Shown piece by piece: positions 12,501 through 24,543 of a stretch of 64,000 nt of DNA (within the stretch, counting starts at the first letter, position 1; every line of letters starts with the position of its first letter). The DNA lies in assembly GCA_024349245.1 (NCBI GenBank), contig JALDNG010004610.1:1-64000 (forward strand), given 5' to 3'. The notes below the pieces were generated by a model. That model saw only the letters and a list, made by a program, of their open reading frames with translations, had not been told where the DNA came from and searched no databases. The DNA is from Neodontobutis hainanensis. Taxonomy: Eukaryota; Chordata; Actinopteri; Gobiiformes; Odontobutidae. Both the position numbers and the translations under genes were made by a program.

Positions 12501-15500
12501 TTACTAATTCCATTCAAAAAGTGAAACTTGTATATTATATTCATTCATTACACAAAGTCTAATAAATTTCAAATGTTTATTTTTTTAAATTTTGACAAAT
12601 ATAACTGATAATTAATGGCTGGCTGGCTGTTCCCAGAGCTCTGTGTCCAAGTACATTAATAGAGAGGCAAAGGGAAGAAAAAGATGAAGTAGAAAAAATT
12701 GTACAAGCAATAGGTATAACCCCACCCTGGAGAGAACTGTGAAACAAAACCCATTAAAAATGGGGGGAAGATTCAGAAAGCGTGTACTGCAGCTGGAGCC
12801 AGTGCTTCAAGAACAACTACGCACAGACATATGCAAGACATGGGTTTCAGCTGCTTTCCTTGTGTCAAGCCACTCTTGAACAACAGACAGCGTCAGAAGC
12901 GTCTCGACTGGGACAGCTGCTGAGTGGTCCAAAGTTATGTTCTCTGATTAAAGTAAATTTTGCATTTTCTTTGGAAATCAGGGTCCCAGAGTCTGGAGGA
13001 AGAGAGGAGAGACACACAATCCATGTAGCTTGAGGTCCAGTGTAAAGTTTCCACTGTCAGTGATGCTTTGGGGCCATGTCATCTGCTGGTGGTGGTCCAC
13101 TGTGTTTTCTGAGGTCCAAGGTTAACACAGCCATATACCAGGAGGTTTTAGACCACTTCCTGCTTCCTGCTGCTGACCAACTTTTTGGAGATGTAGATTT
13201 AATTTAAGCAACCAGGACCATGGTAATCCTGTTCTTAATTGGCCAGCAAACTCACCTGACCTTAACCCCACAGAAAATATATGGGGTATTGTGAAGAGGG
13301 TGATGCAATATGCCAGACCCAGCAATGCAGAAGACCTGAAGGTCACTATCAGAGCAACCTGGGCTCTCATAACACCTGAGCAGTGCCACAGACTTATCGA
13401 CTCCATGCCACGCCGCATTACTGCAGTAATTCAGGCAAAAGGAGCCCCTTATTAACCCCTTTTGAGTGCTGTACATGCTCATACTTTGAATTTTCCATAG
13501 TTGTCAGTTATAATCAACCAAATTATATATATATATATAAGAAATAAAAATTTGAAATATATCCGACTGTGTGTAATGAATATAATATAATAGTTTCACT
13601 TTTTGAATGGAATTAGTGAAATCAACTTTTTGGTGATATTTTGATTATATGACCAGTACCTGTAAATGCTTACCATTTACCATTCTGGTTATCAAGTAAT
13701 TGCAATATCTGTAGGACAAACAATAATGTTTGACATTTATTTTTTGCATCAAAATTCATCCAAACAAACAAAAATCAAACTCTGGTGTGTCTAAATAAAA
13801 GTCATGGTTTAGACATGGTTTATTTAGTCTTAGTTTAGACCTGTTTAGTCTTTATTTAGTACTGGTTCAGTCTTTAAATTTGATTTAGCCTCTTATGTGA
13901 CAAGTGGACGATAGTCAAGAACCTTAGATTTCTTTGGATTTAAATAAAAAAAAAATCTACTTTTCTTAAAGAACATTCCAATTTTGCAACTTATATCGTA
14001 ATCACAATATTCAAAATAGTTATTCAGACATTTTAAACTTTACCTGAGTTGGTTCTGGGGTGTATCTATTCCACAAAAAATTATCCGTGACAATGGGTTT
14101 GACTGAAATGTTTGTTTTCCTGTTTCCATCCAAGACAAAGTCAGTAACTGGGCTAAAGTGGATTACAGCGCTGCAAATCCCAGAGCTACAATGGGCTGGG
14201 GTCAAATCTACCACACAGGAGGAGAGAGTCACATCTGTCCCCAAAGTATCATCTGCAACAACACAAGCAATGCACATAAGCATTTTTCCATTTCCAAATG
14301 TAATATGGTTGGTTACATCAGACAGTACTTACCTTGACTGCTTGTACTGAGCTCAAGAGAAATGGTGCAGTCCTCTGAAGTTAAGGATTCATTGAAGCAT
14401 GGAAATGGAATGGTGCTTTTGAGCACTAAATCATACAGTCTCCCATCTTCAGGCACACTGCTCACATTTGGTATTAACTGCAGTTAAAAAGAGTAAGTGT
14501 CGTTGTGTGTTATTGTAGCCACGTGACTTCATAACAGATAAATACAGCTCAATCACTGTAACATACCTCAATCCCGGCAAAGAACTCCATACTTTCCGCT
14601 GCAGGACTGCGGATGTCTGGCGAGTCCAAAAAAAAACTTGAGCTGGAGCAGTAAATCTAACAGAAAGAAAGCTTTATGTGATTCAATATACCATATTTTA
14701 CTTTATCATTGTAGCTCAACATTTATTGAGAAACATGTCAGAAAACATAATGGAATCAATATTCACAACCTTTCTCATGCTCTAGGAAGATTTCAACATC
14801 ACACAGAAAAAAACTGTTAGCTCTATCCAGCAGTTTATCTTTTAGATTAACAGTCCAGAGTGAGTCTCTATTAATTAGCTACTCTTAATATAAATGGTCT
14901 TTATGCGTCGTTCTTCTTGTTGTTTAGAAAAAGGACTATCGGTGAGGAATGTTACCACAAAAATCTGCCAAAAACTGTGTGGAAACAGACCTATTGCTTT
15001 TGTACAGCTAATTTTAAGGATAAAAATCATTGTAAAGTGGTGGCTTTTTCCTGTCAGCATGTCGAAAACACTGTATACAACAGTTATGAACCTGGACAGT
15101 TTTCACGAAAGTGTGCACGTTAACGCAAATGAGGTTTGAAGAACTAATAGAGAGGAATGGTTGAACTATAGGTTGACTCTAGTTGAAGCAGTAGAGCAAC
15201 AGGCAACACAATAATGTCATTTTTTTAGGCAGGTTCATGTATAGTGCACTTAGAAATAGAAAAGACAAGACATAAAAGCAAAAATAAATAAAAATAAAAA
15301 TAACAATAAACAAGATTAAAATTATAAAACAAATAAAATGTATGAAAAAGTCAAAGTCCAGCTCAACTTGTGTTAAAAGTCAGTGCAAACAAATGGGTCT
15401 TTAGTGAGGACAAAAATACTGAGGGAGCTGGGCTGATATTAATATATGTTCCAGAGCCTCGGAGCAGCTGCAGCAAAGTCCCTGTCACCTCTGGTTTTGA

Positions 15501-18500
15501 AACGGGTTCTCACTACATCTAAAATTAACCGGTTTGTTAATTTCATTGTTCTGGTAGGAACATGAATGGACTTCATCTCTGACAGATACGTGGGGGCCAG
15601 TCAATTTATACATTTAAAAACAATCACTATATTAAATATATTCTGTAGCTGACAGGAAGCCAGTGCAGACAGGCCAGCACATGATTTTAAGCACCGTCGT
15701 AAGACGACGTATAGAAGACTGGTCCAATCCATAATACAAAGAGTTACAGTAATCCAAGCGAGAGACTAGTAATAATGCATGGATTACATGCTCAAAGTCT
15801 TTTGGAAGCAGATAAACCTTTACTTTGCTCAACAGGTGCATCTGAAATTAGCCAGTTTTGTCAACGGAGCTTATTTGTTTGTCTAGTTAAAAGGCACCAT
15901 CCAAGATTTCTGACAGAACTGCGACTGTAAGGGGCTAGTGGGCTATGGGCATCATGCCAAAAAGTCTTTTTTACCCTTATCCTGCAGGCAGTTCAGCAAA
16001 GCATGGGTACATTTTGAATTTTAATGGCAAACAGACTTAGTAATGAAATGAAATGTTGTGCAAGTTAAAAATAGACCCAGAGACAACAGTACAGGGCCTA
16101 AAACTGACCCTTGGAGAACACCACAGCTAAGTGGAGCTGAGCCTGAGGTGTGAGAGCCAAGACTAACAGAAAAAGACCTGTCTATAAGATACGACCTAAA
16201 CAAATTTAAGGCTGTGCCTCTAATGCCTGCAAAATGTTTGAGGCAGGCTAGCAGTATTTGGTGGTCCACTGTATCGAATGCTGTAGTTAAATATAAAAGC
16301 ACTAAAAGGCCAGAACAACCAGAGTCAGCAGTAAAAAGTAGATAATTAAAAACACTTAAAAGGGTTGTTTCTATGCTATGAAGTAAAATTTCCAAAAGAA
16401 AAAAATTCCATTTGCTTCTAGATGAGGATGCAATTGGATGTACACTCATTTCTCAAGGACTTTTGAGAAGAAGGGACACTTTGATTTTGGCTTGTAGTTG
16501 GAAAGGACAACCAGATCAAGGTTATGTTTTTTTAAGAAGGCGCTGTTCTACAGCGTGTTTAAATCCTTTGGAACACAACCTGAAGAAAAGGAAGCATTTA
16601 TATGCTTCATTATGGTCCAACCACATCAAAACCTTTTTTAAGAGCTTTGGAGGAAGGCTGTGACGTGGGCATTCAGAGCTGTTGTACCACCTTGGACATT
16701 TCTGTAAAAGACACTGGTTCAAATTGTACAAAGACAGCAGAGCACACTGGACTATAAGATGGATCTATGGCTGAGGAAAGGGAAGTGGCAGAAATTTTAC
16801 CAATAAGGAAATTAATAAAACTGTCACACAGTGTATCAGACATAACAATACAGGAGATTCAACACGATTAACAAAGCCATTTAAAACTTTAAAAAGAACC
16901 TAAGGCCTGTGGCTGTTATTAGATACAAAGTTTGACATGTATTGTGTTTTTGCCATCGTGACTGCTGATAGTTACATAAGCAGTCTCTTAAAATCCACAG
17001 GGAAACATAAAGTTTATCCTTCTTCCACTTTTTCTCAACGCACTGAGCCCATGTGCAGTCTCGTTTAGCAAGGCTCTGATGCATGCTTAGTGTAAGGTGC
17101 AGTTCAGTCCAGGATGGTAGTGCAGCTAGAGTTGAACAAGTAGAGTCACCCAAAGTTGAAAAGTCCTGATGAGTTAAATATGTTGTAAACTGTACTGCCA
17201 TTAAAGAGTTAAAGGCACGCTGGGACGAGCGGTTTTGCTTTAGAGTGAGGCAGACTTAACATGAATAGAACAGGAAATTAGTCTGATTTAAGTGTGCTAC
17301 AAATTTAAAGGTTAAAGGTTAAAAACATTTATAACATTTAAAAAGTCTTTGACCAAAGACTTAGAGTCACAACAAGCATGTATATTGAAAGCACTCAAAA
17401 TTAAAAAACAGTGTTTAAACAATTCCCGTCATGAAGTCTGCAAAGTCCTAGACAAAGTTATTGTTGAACTTAGGAGGACGGAAGATAAGTGCGCACTGTA
17501 CAAATATGGTGCGTTTTATTTCAAAGAGCTGCAGCTCAAAGCTAAAAAAAGGTGCTTTAGGTTAGTTTGTGAATGAACAGTCAGGAGGAAGAAGTTCAGA
17601 AAAGGCTTAAGACTGCCAGGACACATAGAAGTCCTTGAGAAAGAGAATCTTTTTGGCAATTGTTCTGGCATTTAATAGAGCCAAACAAAGAAGATCCTCT
17701 CCATTTGAAGGTTCCTGTGATCAGCACTGGGATGACTAGCAAAAGGCCTCCGGAGAGTAAACCAAATCACTGGCGGTGGTAGCAGCTGATTCCCGGCATG
17801 GGCTCCATCTGGAAAAATAAGTAGAACCCACCACCTCGGCAGGGCCATCGTTTGATTTTCACTGAAACCGTCTGAGACATTCCTGGCAGACTGCAGGTGA
17901 GCCCAGATTTTCACCAGAACACCGGCCCATTTCCCCCTTTTCCTCTGGCATTTCCTCCAGGGATTGGCAAAAGGTGTGCGGCGCAGGTAAGCTGATATGG
18001 TCGCTATCCATGGTGGTGGAGCGCATAAATAATGACGATCAGGACAGTGGTTTAACACTGTCTCTTGCGATGGTCAAATATTTAGTGAAGACTGGTGATC
18101 ATACACAAGTAGAGCTGAAACATTTCAGCAGCAAACACATAAAACAAACAGTAAGCCAGGTAGTGCTGACAGACAGGACGCCATGCACACTGCTGGCTCC
18201 AGCTTCCTCAGACTCCAGAATAGGATGGATGAAATATTGAACAACATGGACCTTCTCCAGCAATTGGCTTTTGAACTACAGTTGCCTCATAAGCACAAAG
18301 TACAACTGTGTGCATAATTTGGCAGAATTTGTTTTTGCCATTTTTCAGAGAATATAAATGATAACACAAAAAACTTTTTCCCAGTCATAGTTAGTGATTG
18401 ATTGGGTGAAGACATTTATTGTCAAACAACTGTGTTTACACTTTTGAAATCATAATGACAACAGAAACTACCCAAATGACCCTGATCAAAAGTTTACATA

Positions 18501-21500
18501 TTATATATAATATAATTTTGACCTGATAACATGCACACAAGGTAACCATCCTCACCTGTGATCTGTTTGCTTGTAATCAGTGTGTGTTTATAAAAGGTCA
18601 GTGAGTTTTTGGGCTCCTGACAGACCCATTGTTCATCCAGTGCTGTATGGACATTTCTGGATTCTGAGTCATGGGAAAAGCATTGTCATAAGATCTGCGG
18701 GAAAAGGTATATGGACTGTATAAAACAGAAAAGGGATATAAAAAAGATATCCAAGGAATTGACAATGCCAATCAGCAGTTTTCAAACTCTAATAAAGAAG
18801 TGGAAAATTATGGATTTTGTTGAAACCAAACCAAGGTCAGACAGACCAACAAACGTTTCAGCCAGGAAAATTGTTCGGGATGCAAAGAAAAACCCTCGAA
18901 TAACGTCAGCTGAAATAAAGGACTCTTTGAAAAAAAGGTGGTGTGGCTGTATGAAGATGCACAATAAGGAGGCATTTGAAGAAAAATCAGCTGCATGGTT
19001 GAGTTGCCAGAAGAAATCTATTACTGTGCCAATGTCACCAAGCATCCTGCTTGCAATACAACAAACAGCACAGAAACAAGCCTCAAAACCTCTGGAACAA
19101 AATCATTTGAAGTGATGAGACCAAAATTGAGCTTTTGGCCACAACCATAAATGTTACATTTGGAGAGGAGTCAAAAGGGCCTATGATGAAAGGTACACCA
19201 TTCCTACTGTGGAACATGGAGGTGGATCTGATGTTGTGGGGCTGTGTGAGCTACAACGGCACAGCAAAAGATGAATGCAGCATGTTATCAGAAATTACTG
19301 GAGGAAAATATTCATTCAGCCAGGAAGCTACGCATGGGACATACTTGGACGTTACAACATTACAACAATCCAAAGCACAAAGCCAAGTCAACATCCAAGT
19401 CATTGGATACAGCAGCATAAGGTTGTGGACTGGCCATCTCATTGAGCCATTCCGGGAGATCTCGAACGTGCATTTCATGCAAGACAGCCCAGAATTTATA
19501 GAACTGGAGGCTTTTTGCCAAGAAGAATGGGCTGTCATGTCAAACCCTCGCGTTCTGTGTTTACCAGTCTGGATATGTATTGTATCTTATTTCCTGTGTC
19601 TTACTGTGAAATTAATAACCCCTGTCTGTGTTTCAGATTGTCTTCCTGCCCTTGTGTGTGTTTTCCCCTGTCCTGTGCCAGATTGTCTTTACCACCGTGT
19701 GAGCTATCCAGCGGTTCCTTGTGGTTTTGTAACAGCCTTCTAGTGTTTCTGACCTTAGCCTTGTTTTGACCTCGTCTTTTGGATTGTGATTCTGTACCTT
19801 TGCCTTTGAAAATAAACCCTTTGAAACACCTGCCTATTGTGTGGTCTGAATTGCGAGTCCTTTTGCCTGTTCCTGACAGTATAATCTAGGCAGAAACATG
19901 TAATCCGCAGACCCAGTTCATGCTGCCCTTCAGGCCCAGGGACAACGGCTTCATCAGCAGGAGGAGCAGATTAATTTGCTCCGACGGGAGCTGAAGGAAG
20001 CAGCAAAGAGCCATGAGCAGGCCTATTCCCAACTCTCAGCACAGATAGATTTCATCATTGAACAGATTCAAAGGCCGGAGGCCTCACCTGTGTCATTGGA
20101 GGATGCTGCCACAGACCAGGTCCCTGATGGAGCTGCCCCGAGAACTTCCAATCCTGAGTCGTCCCACATTCGGCTATCCAGTCCAGAGAGGTTCACTGGT
20201 GAGTCTGGTGACTGTCCTCCATTCCTGTCTCAATGTAAGCTTCACTTCGAGTAGCTTCACTACTCAAATTTTTCAGACTGCCACTCCTGGCCGAGAGGCA
20301 GCTAAGGTGCTGGTAACTGTTGTCGTTGTAGCGTCTTGGATTATGTTATTGAGTTCCGTACCTTGGCAGCGGACAGTGAATGGAATCAATTGGCACTCAT
20401 AGATGCAGTTTTATGTAGTCTTTCTGAAACTGTCAAGGACCAGCTTACCCTGCTTGACCTGCCCACAGAGCTCAATGCTTTAATTGCCTTGGCTTCCAGG
20501 ATTGATAAACGATTCAGAGAGAGAGAGGTCCCATTCTCGTCAAAGTTTTCACCAGGGAAGGAGGGTAGACTCATAGATTGTAAATAAACATGGATGTAAT
20601 CCGCCCATTGGCCATTTGGGGCGGCAGTAGCTCAGTGGGTAGAGCAGTCGTCTTTCAACCGGAAGGTAGGCGGTTCGATTCCCACAGTTCATACTGTCGT
20701 TGTGTCCTTGGGCAAGACACTTAACCAACCTTGCCTCCAGTGCCACAGCTCTGGTGTACAAATGTGTATGAATGTGTGAGACTGTTTGGAGGTTGGAGAG
20801 TCTGGCTGTATGGCTGCCACTTCTCAACCACCAGTGTGTGACTGTGGAGTGAATGAATAATGGACTCTGTAAAGCGCTTTGAGAGCCTTGAAAAAATGCG
20901 CTATATAAAACCAATCCATTATTATTATTATTATTATTCATTGGTCCCCTATTTACTGATATTGTAATTACGACAACAAATTACGGGCAATAAAATGTCG
21001 GTTACATCCGGCTTTTCGGCTTTTACTCCATAGTAAAACAATAGTTTTTAAATAGCATAAACAGACATATTATTCAAAAATTTACCCCCAACAGAGTTGT
21101 CACGTAGTAAAAATTTAGCTCGAGAGACCGGAGCCATCTTTTGTACCAGGCTGTAAACATGATATTTACACTTGAAAAGTTGCCATTGCCATCTCCTTAT
21201 ATTTGCGCTTTTGGAGCCTGCCATCTGGTGGACAACAGTATATCGCTGTATTTCGCTATTCCAGCCTGTTTTCCAGTGCCTACCTGTGGTATCCAGATAG
21301 ATAGATAGATCTTTATTGTCATTGTCATATGTACAACGAAAAAAGTGCTCTCCAGTCAGTGTATCACATACACAGTTAAAATTATGCTAATAGATTGTAG
21401 AAAAACACTAAAACAATAACATTTAAGAATTGAAACATCTAAAAACCCACACATACATCAAACAAAAAATTTGGTCCAGACTTTGCGTTTAGCACTAAGC

Positions 21501-23318
21501 GTTTAGAGCAGTTATTACGGTTGGGTAGAAACTGTGTTTGAGGCAACAGTTCAAATAGGGAGTGGCCAGGGTGTGAAGTGTCCTTTATAATGCTCTGTGC
21601 TCTTCTGAGACAACGGGAGCTGTGTAGATTTTCTAGCGTAGGGAGAGGGCAGCGAACAATCTTCTGAGCGGTGTTGATGACCCCTTGTAGAGCTTTCCTC
21701 TGAGCCACTCTGAAGCTGGTGAACCAAATAAATATGCAGTATGTTAGAATACTTTCTATGGTGGCTCGGTAGAAGGACGCCAACAGTCTCTGTATGATGT
21801 TATTCTTTACTGAGTAACCTCAGGAAGTACAGTCTATGCTTGGCCTTTTTTCAGCAGCTCAGAGGTGTTTGCACTCCAGGACAAACTCTCTCCAATGTGC
21901 AATCCCAGGAAGCGGAATTCTGCCACCCTCTCCACACAGTCCCTGCCGATAAGTAATGGTGGAACATCTGTCTTTTTCCTCCTGAAATCTATTATTAGTT
22001 CTTTGTTTTTGAAATGTTGAGGAGAAGGTTGTTGGTCGAACACCACATCGATAGTTGCTCCACCCCATCTCTGTAGGCAGACTCGTCCCTGTCAGAGATG
22101 AGCCCCACCACTGTAGTGTCATCTGCAAACTTTACAATGGTGTTGCAGTGATGGACAGGAGTGCAATAGCGTTCTCTGTGGATCTGTTCGCTCTGTAAGG
22201 AAACTGGTGTGGGTCGAGTCTTGAGGGCAGGCTTGCTGTAATTTGACTACGGGATACCCACCTTAATTTTTGTTGCCAGACCCTTATTGTGAAATCACAA
22301 ATCCCTGTCTGTGTTTCAGATTATCTTCCTGCCCTTGTGTCTTTCCCTCCACTGTGATTACCTGCTCCGCCCCTAATGTGTTCCACCTGTGCCTTGTTGT
22401 GTTCCCTTTATAGTCTGTGTGTTTTCTACTATCCTGTGCCAGATTATCTTTACCTTCGTGTGAGCTATCCAGCAGTTCCTTGTGGTTTTTGTAACAGCCT
22501 TTTAGTGTTTCTGACCATAGCCTTGTTTCGACCTCGTCTTTTAGATTGTGATTCTGTACCTTTGCCTTTAAAAATAAACCCTTTGAAACATCTGCCTATT
22601 GTGTGGTCTGCATCATGAGTCCTTTTGCCTGTTCCTGACATGGGCAGCTTTACCATCAGAGAAAATAAAGAGCCTCATCCACAACTACCACAAAAGACTT
22701 CAAGCTGTGAGTGATGTTAAAGGTGGCAATACACAGTATTAGCAACTGGGGAATGTAAACTTTTGATCAGTGTCATTTGGGTAGATTCTGTAGTGATTAT
22801 GAATTTAAAAAGGTACCACAATTGTTGGACAATAAATGGCTTCACCCAACCACTAACCATAAGTTAGTTATTCATATTCTTTGCAAAAACTTATGAGCAG
22901 AACTGTATTAGCCAATATCCATTTTCTGTGGGATAACTTCAACCCATAACACCTAAACTTGGAGCGCACCAGACCTTGTCCCCCAGACGGAGGTTGAAAC
23001 CATCCAGCTCAATGAAGGCAGATGTCTGAAGGGTGGTCTCCTGTTTGAGCTCCTCCCTCGTGCCCTGTGGTGAGAGGCGAGACCAGGCCACCACGAAGCC
23101 CAACGAGCTGTTGGAGCTGCTAATAAAGATGCACTTCAGGTACACCGTGTTTCCATTCACCATGGGAAAAACTTCTAAGGACATTGGAATGGGAGGTTGC
23201 TTTGCTGGCAAGAAACAAAAGAGGAGGGATCAGTGTTTTATGCAAAGCTCATATATAAATTAATAACTACCAAAAGTCTCTCCAGATTCAGACATACAAA
23301 AGTCTATTTTTGACAAAG

Positions 23319-23406
<88 letters not shown>

Positions 23407-24477
23407 ATACACACTCACCTAAAGGATTATTAGGAACACCTATTCAATTTCTCATTAATGCAAGAATCTAATCAACCAATCACATGGCAGTTGCTTCAGT
23501 GCATTTATAGGTGTGGTCCTGGTCAAGACAATCTCCTGAACTCCAAACTGAATGTACAAATGGGAAGGAAAGGTGATCTAAGCAATTTTGAGTGTGGCAT
23601 GGTTGTTGGTGCCAGACGGGCCGGTCTAGTATTTCTCAATCTGCTCAGTAACTGGGATTTTCACACACAACCATTTCTAGGGTTTACAAAGAATGGAGTG
23701 AAAAGGGAAAAACATCCAGTATGCAGCAGTTCTGTGGGCGAAAATGCCTTGTTGATGCTAGAGGTCAGAGGAGAATGGGCCAACTGATTCAAGCTTATAG
23801 AAGAGCAGCTTTGACCGAAATAACCACTCATTACAACCGAGGTCTGCAGCAAAGCATTTGTGAAACCACAACAGGGCTACAACAGCAGAAGACCCCACCG
23901 GGTACCACTCATCTCCAATACAAATAGGAAAAAAAAACATTGGATCCATAATGCCTTGTTACCACTGTGCAGGCTGGTGGTGGTGGTGTAATGGTGTGGG
24001 GGATGTTTTCTTGGCACACTTTAGGCCCATTAGTGCCAATTGGGCATTGTTTAAATGCCACGGCCTACCTGAGCATTGTTTCTGACCATGTCCATCCCTT
24101 TATGACCACCATGTACCCATCCTCTGATGGCTACTTCCAGCAGGATAATGCACCATGTCACAAAACTCAAATCATTTTAGACTGGTTTCTTGAACATGAC
24201 ATGAGTTCACTGAACTAAAATGGCCCCCACAGTCACCAGATCTCAACCCAGTAGAGCATCTTTGGGATGTGGTGGAACGGGAGCTTTGAGTCCTGGATGT
24301 GCATCCCACAAACCTCCATCAACTGCAAGACGCTATCCTCTCAATATGGACCAACATTTCTAAAGAATGCTTTCAGCACCTTGTTGAATCAATGCCACGT
24401 ATAATTAAGGCAGTTCTGAAGGCGAAAGGGGGTCAAACACAGTATTAGTATGGTGTTCCAATTAGTCCTTTAGGTGA

Positions 24478-24543
<66 letters not shown>

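Larger units (their letters stand above)
19533..22640 (+). mobile_element. gypsy-type LTR retrotransposon, nested in Tc1
   Basis: The left LTR is 19533-19878, starting TGTCA and ending TGACA. The right LTR is 5'-truncated, from about 22280 to 22640, and shares CCCTGTCTGTGTTTCAGATT and CCTATTGTGTGGTCTG with the left. A 5-bp duplication, TGGGC, flanks the pair (19528-19532 and 22641-22645). The internal part keeps a gag relic: QLSAQIDFIIEQIQRPEASP, SSPERFTGESGDCPPFLSQC, YVIEFRTLAADSEWNQLALI. No protease, RT or integrase remains; the space is taken by a SINE and a LINE. Confidence 0.88.
18302..22909 (+). mobile_element. Tc1-like transposon, split by a gypsy insertion
   Basis: The left end (ACAACTGTGTGCATAATTTG) and right end (AAAACTTATGAGCAGAACTG) are inverted copies of the Tc1 terminal repeat used elsewhere in this window. 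Transposase pieces read on the plus strand: KKISKELTMPISSFQTLIKK and KIVRDAKKNPRITSAEIKDS (18711-19000), then ATTINVTFGEESKGPMMKG and MLWGCVSYNGTAK (19135-19270), then LEAFCQEEWA before the break. After the insertion it resumes with the codons for SEKIKSLIHNYHK. Without 19533-22645 the element is about 1.5 kb, the usual Tc1 size. Confidence 0.88.

Noticed and set aside
18711..19743. Two long plus-strand frames that might be taken for host genes.
   Set aside because: Their content is Tc1 transposase, and the second runs on into the left LTR of the gypsy element.
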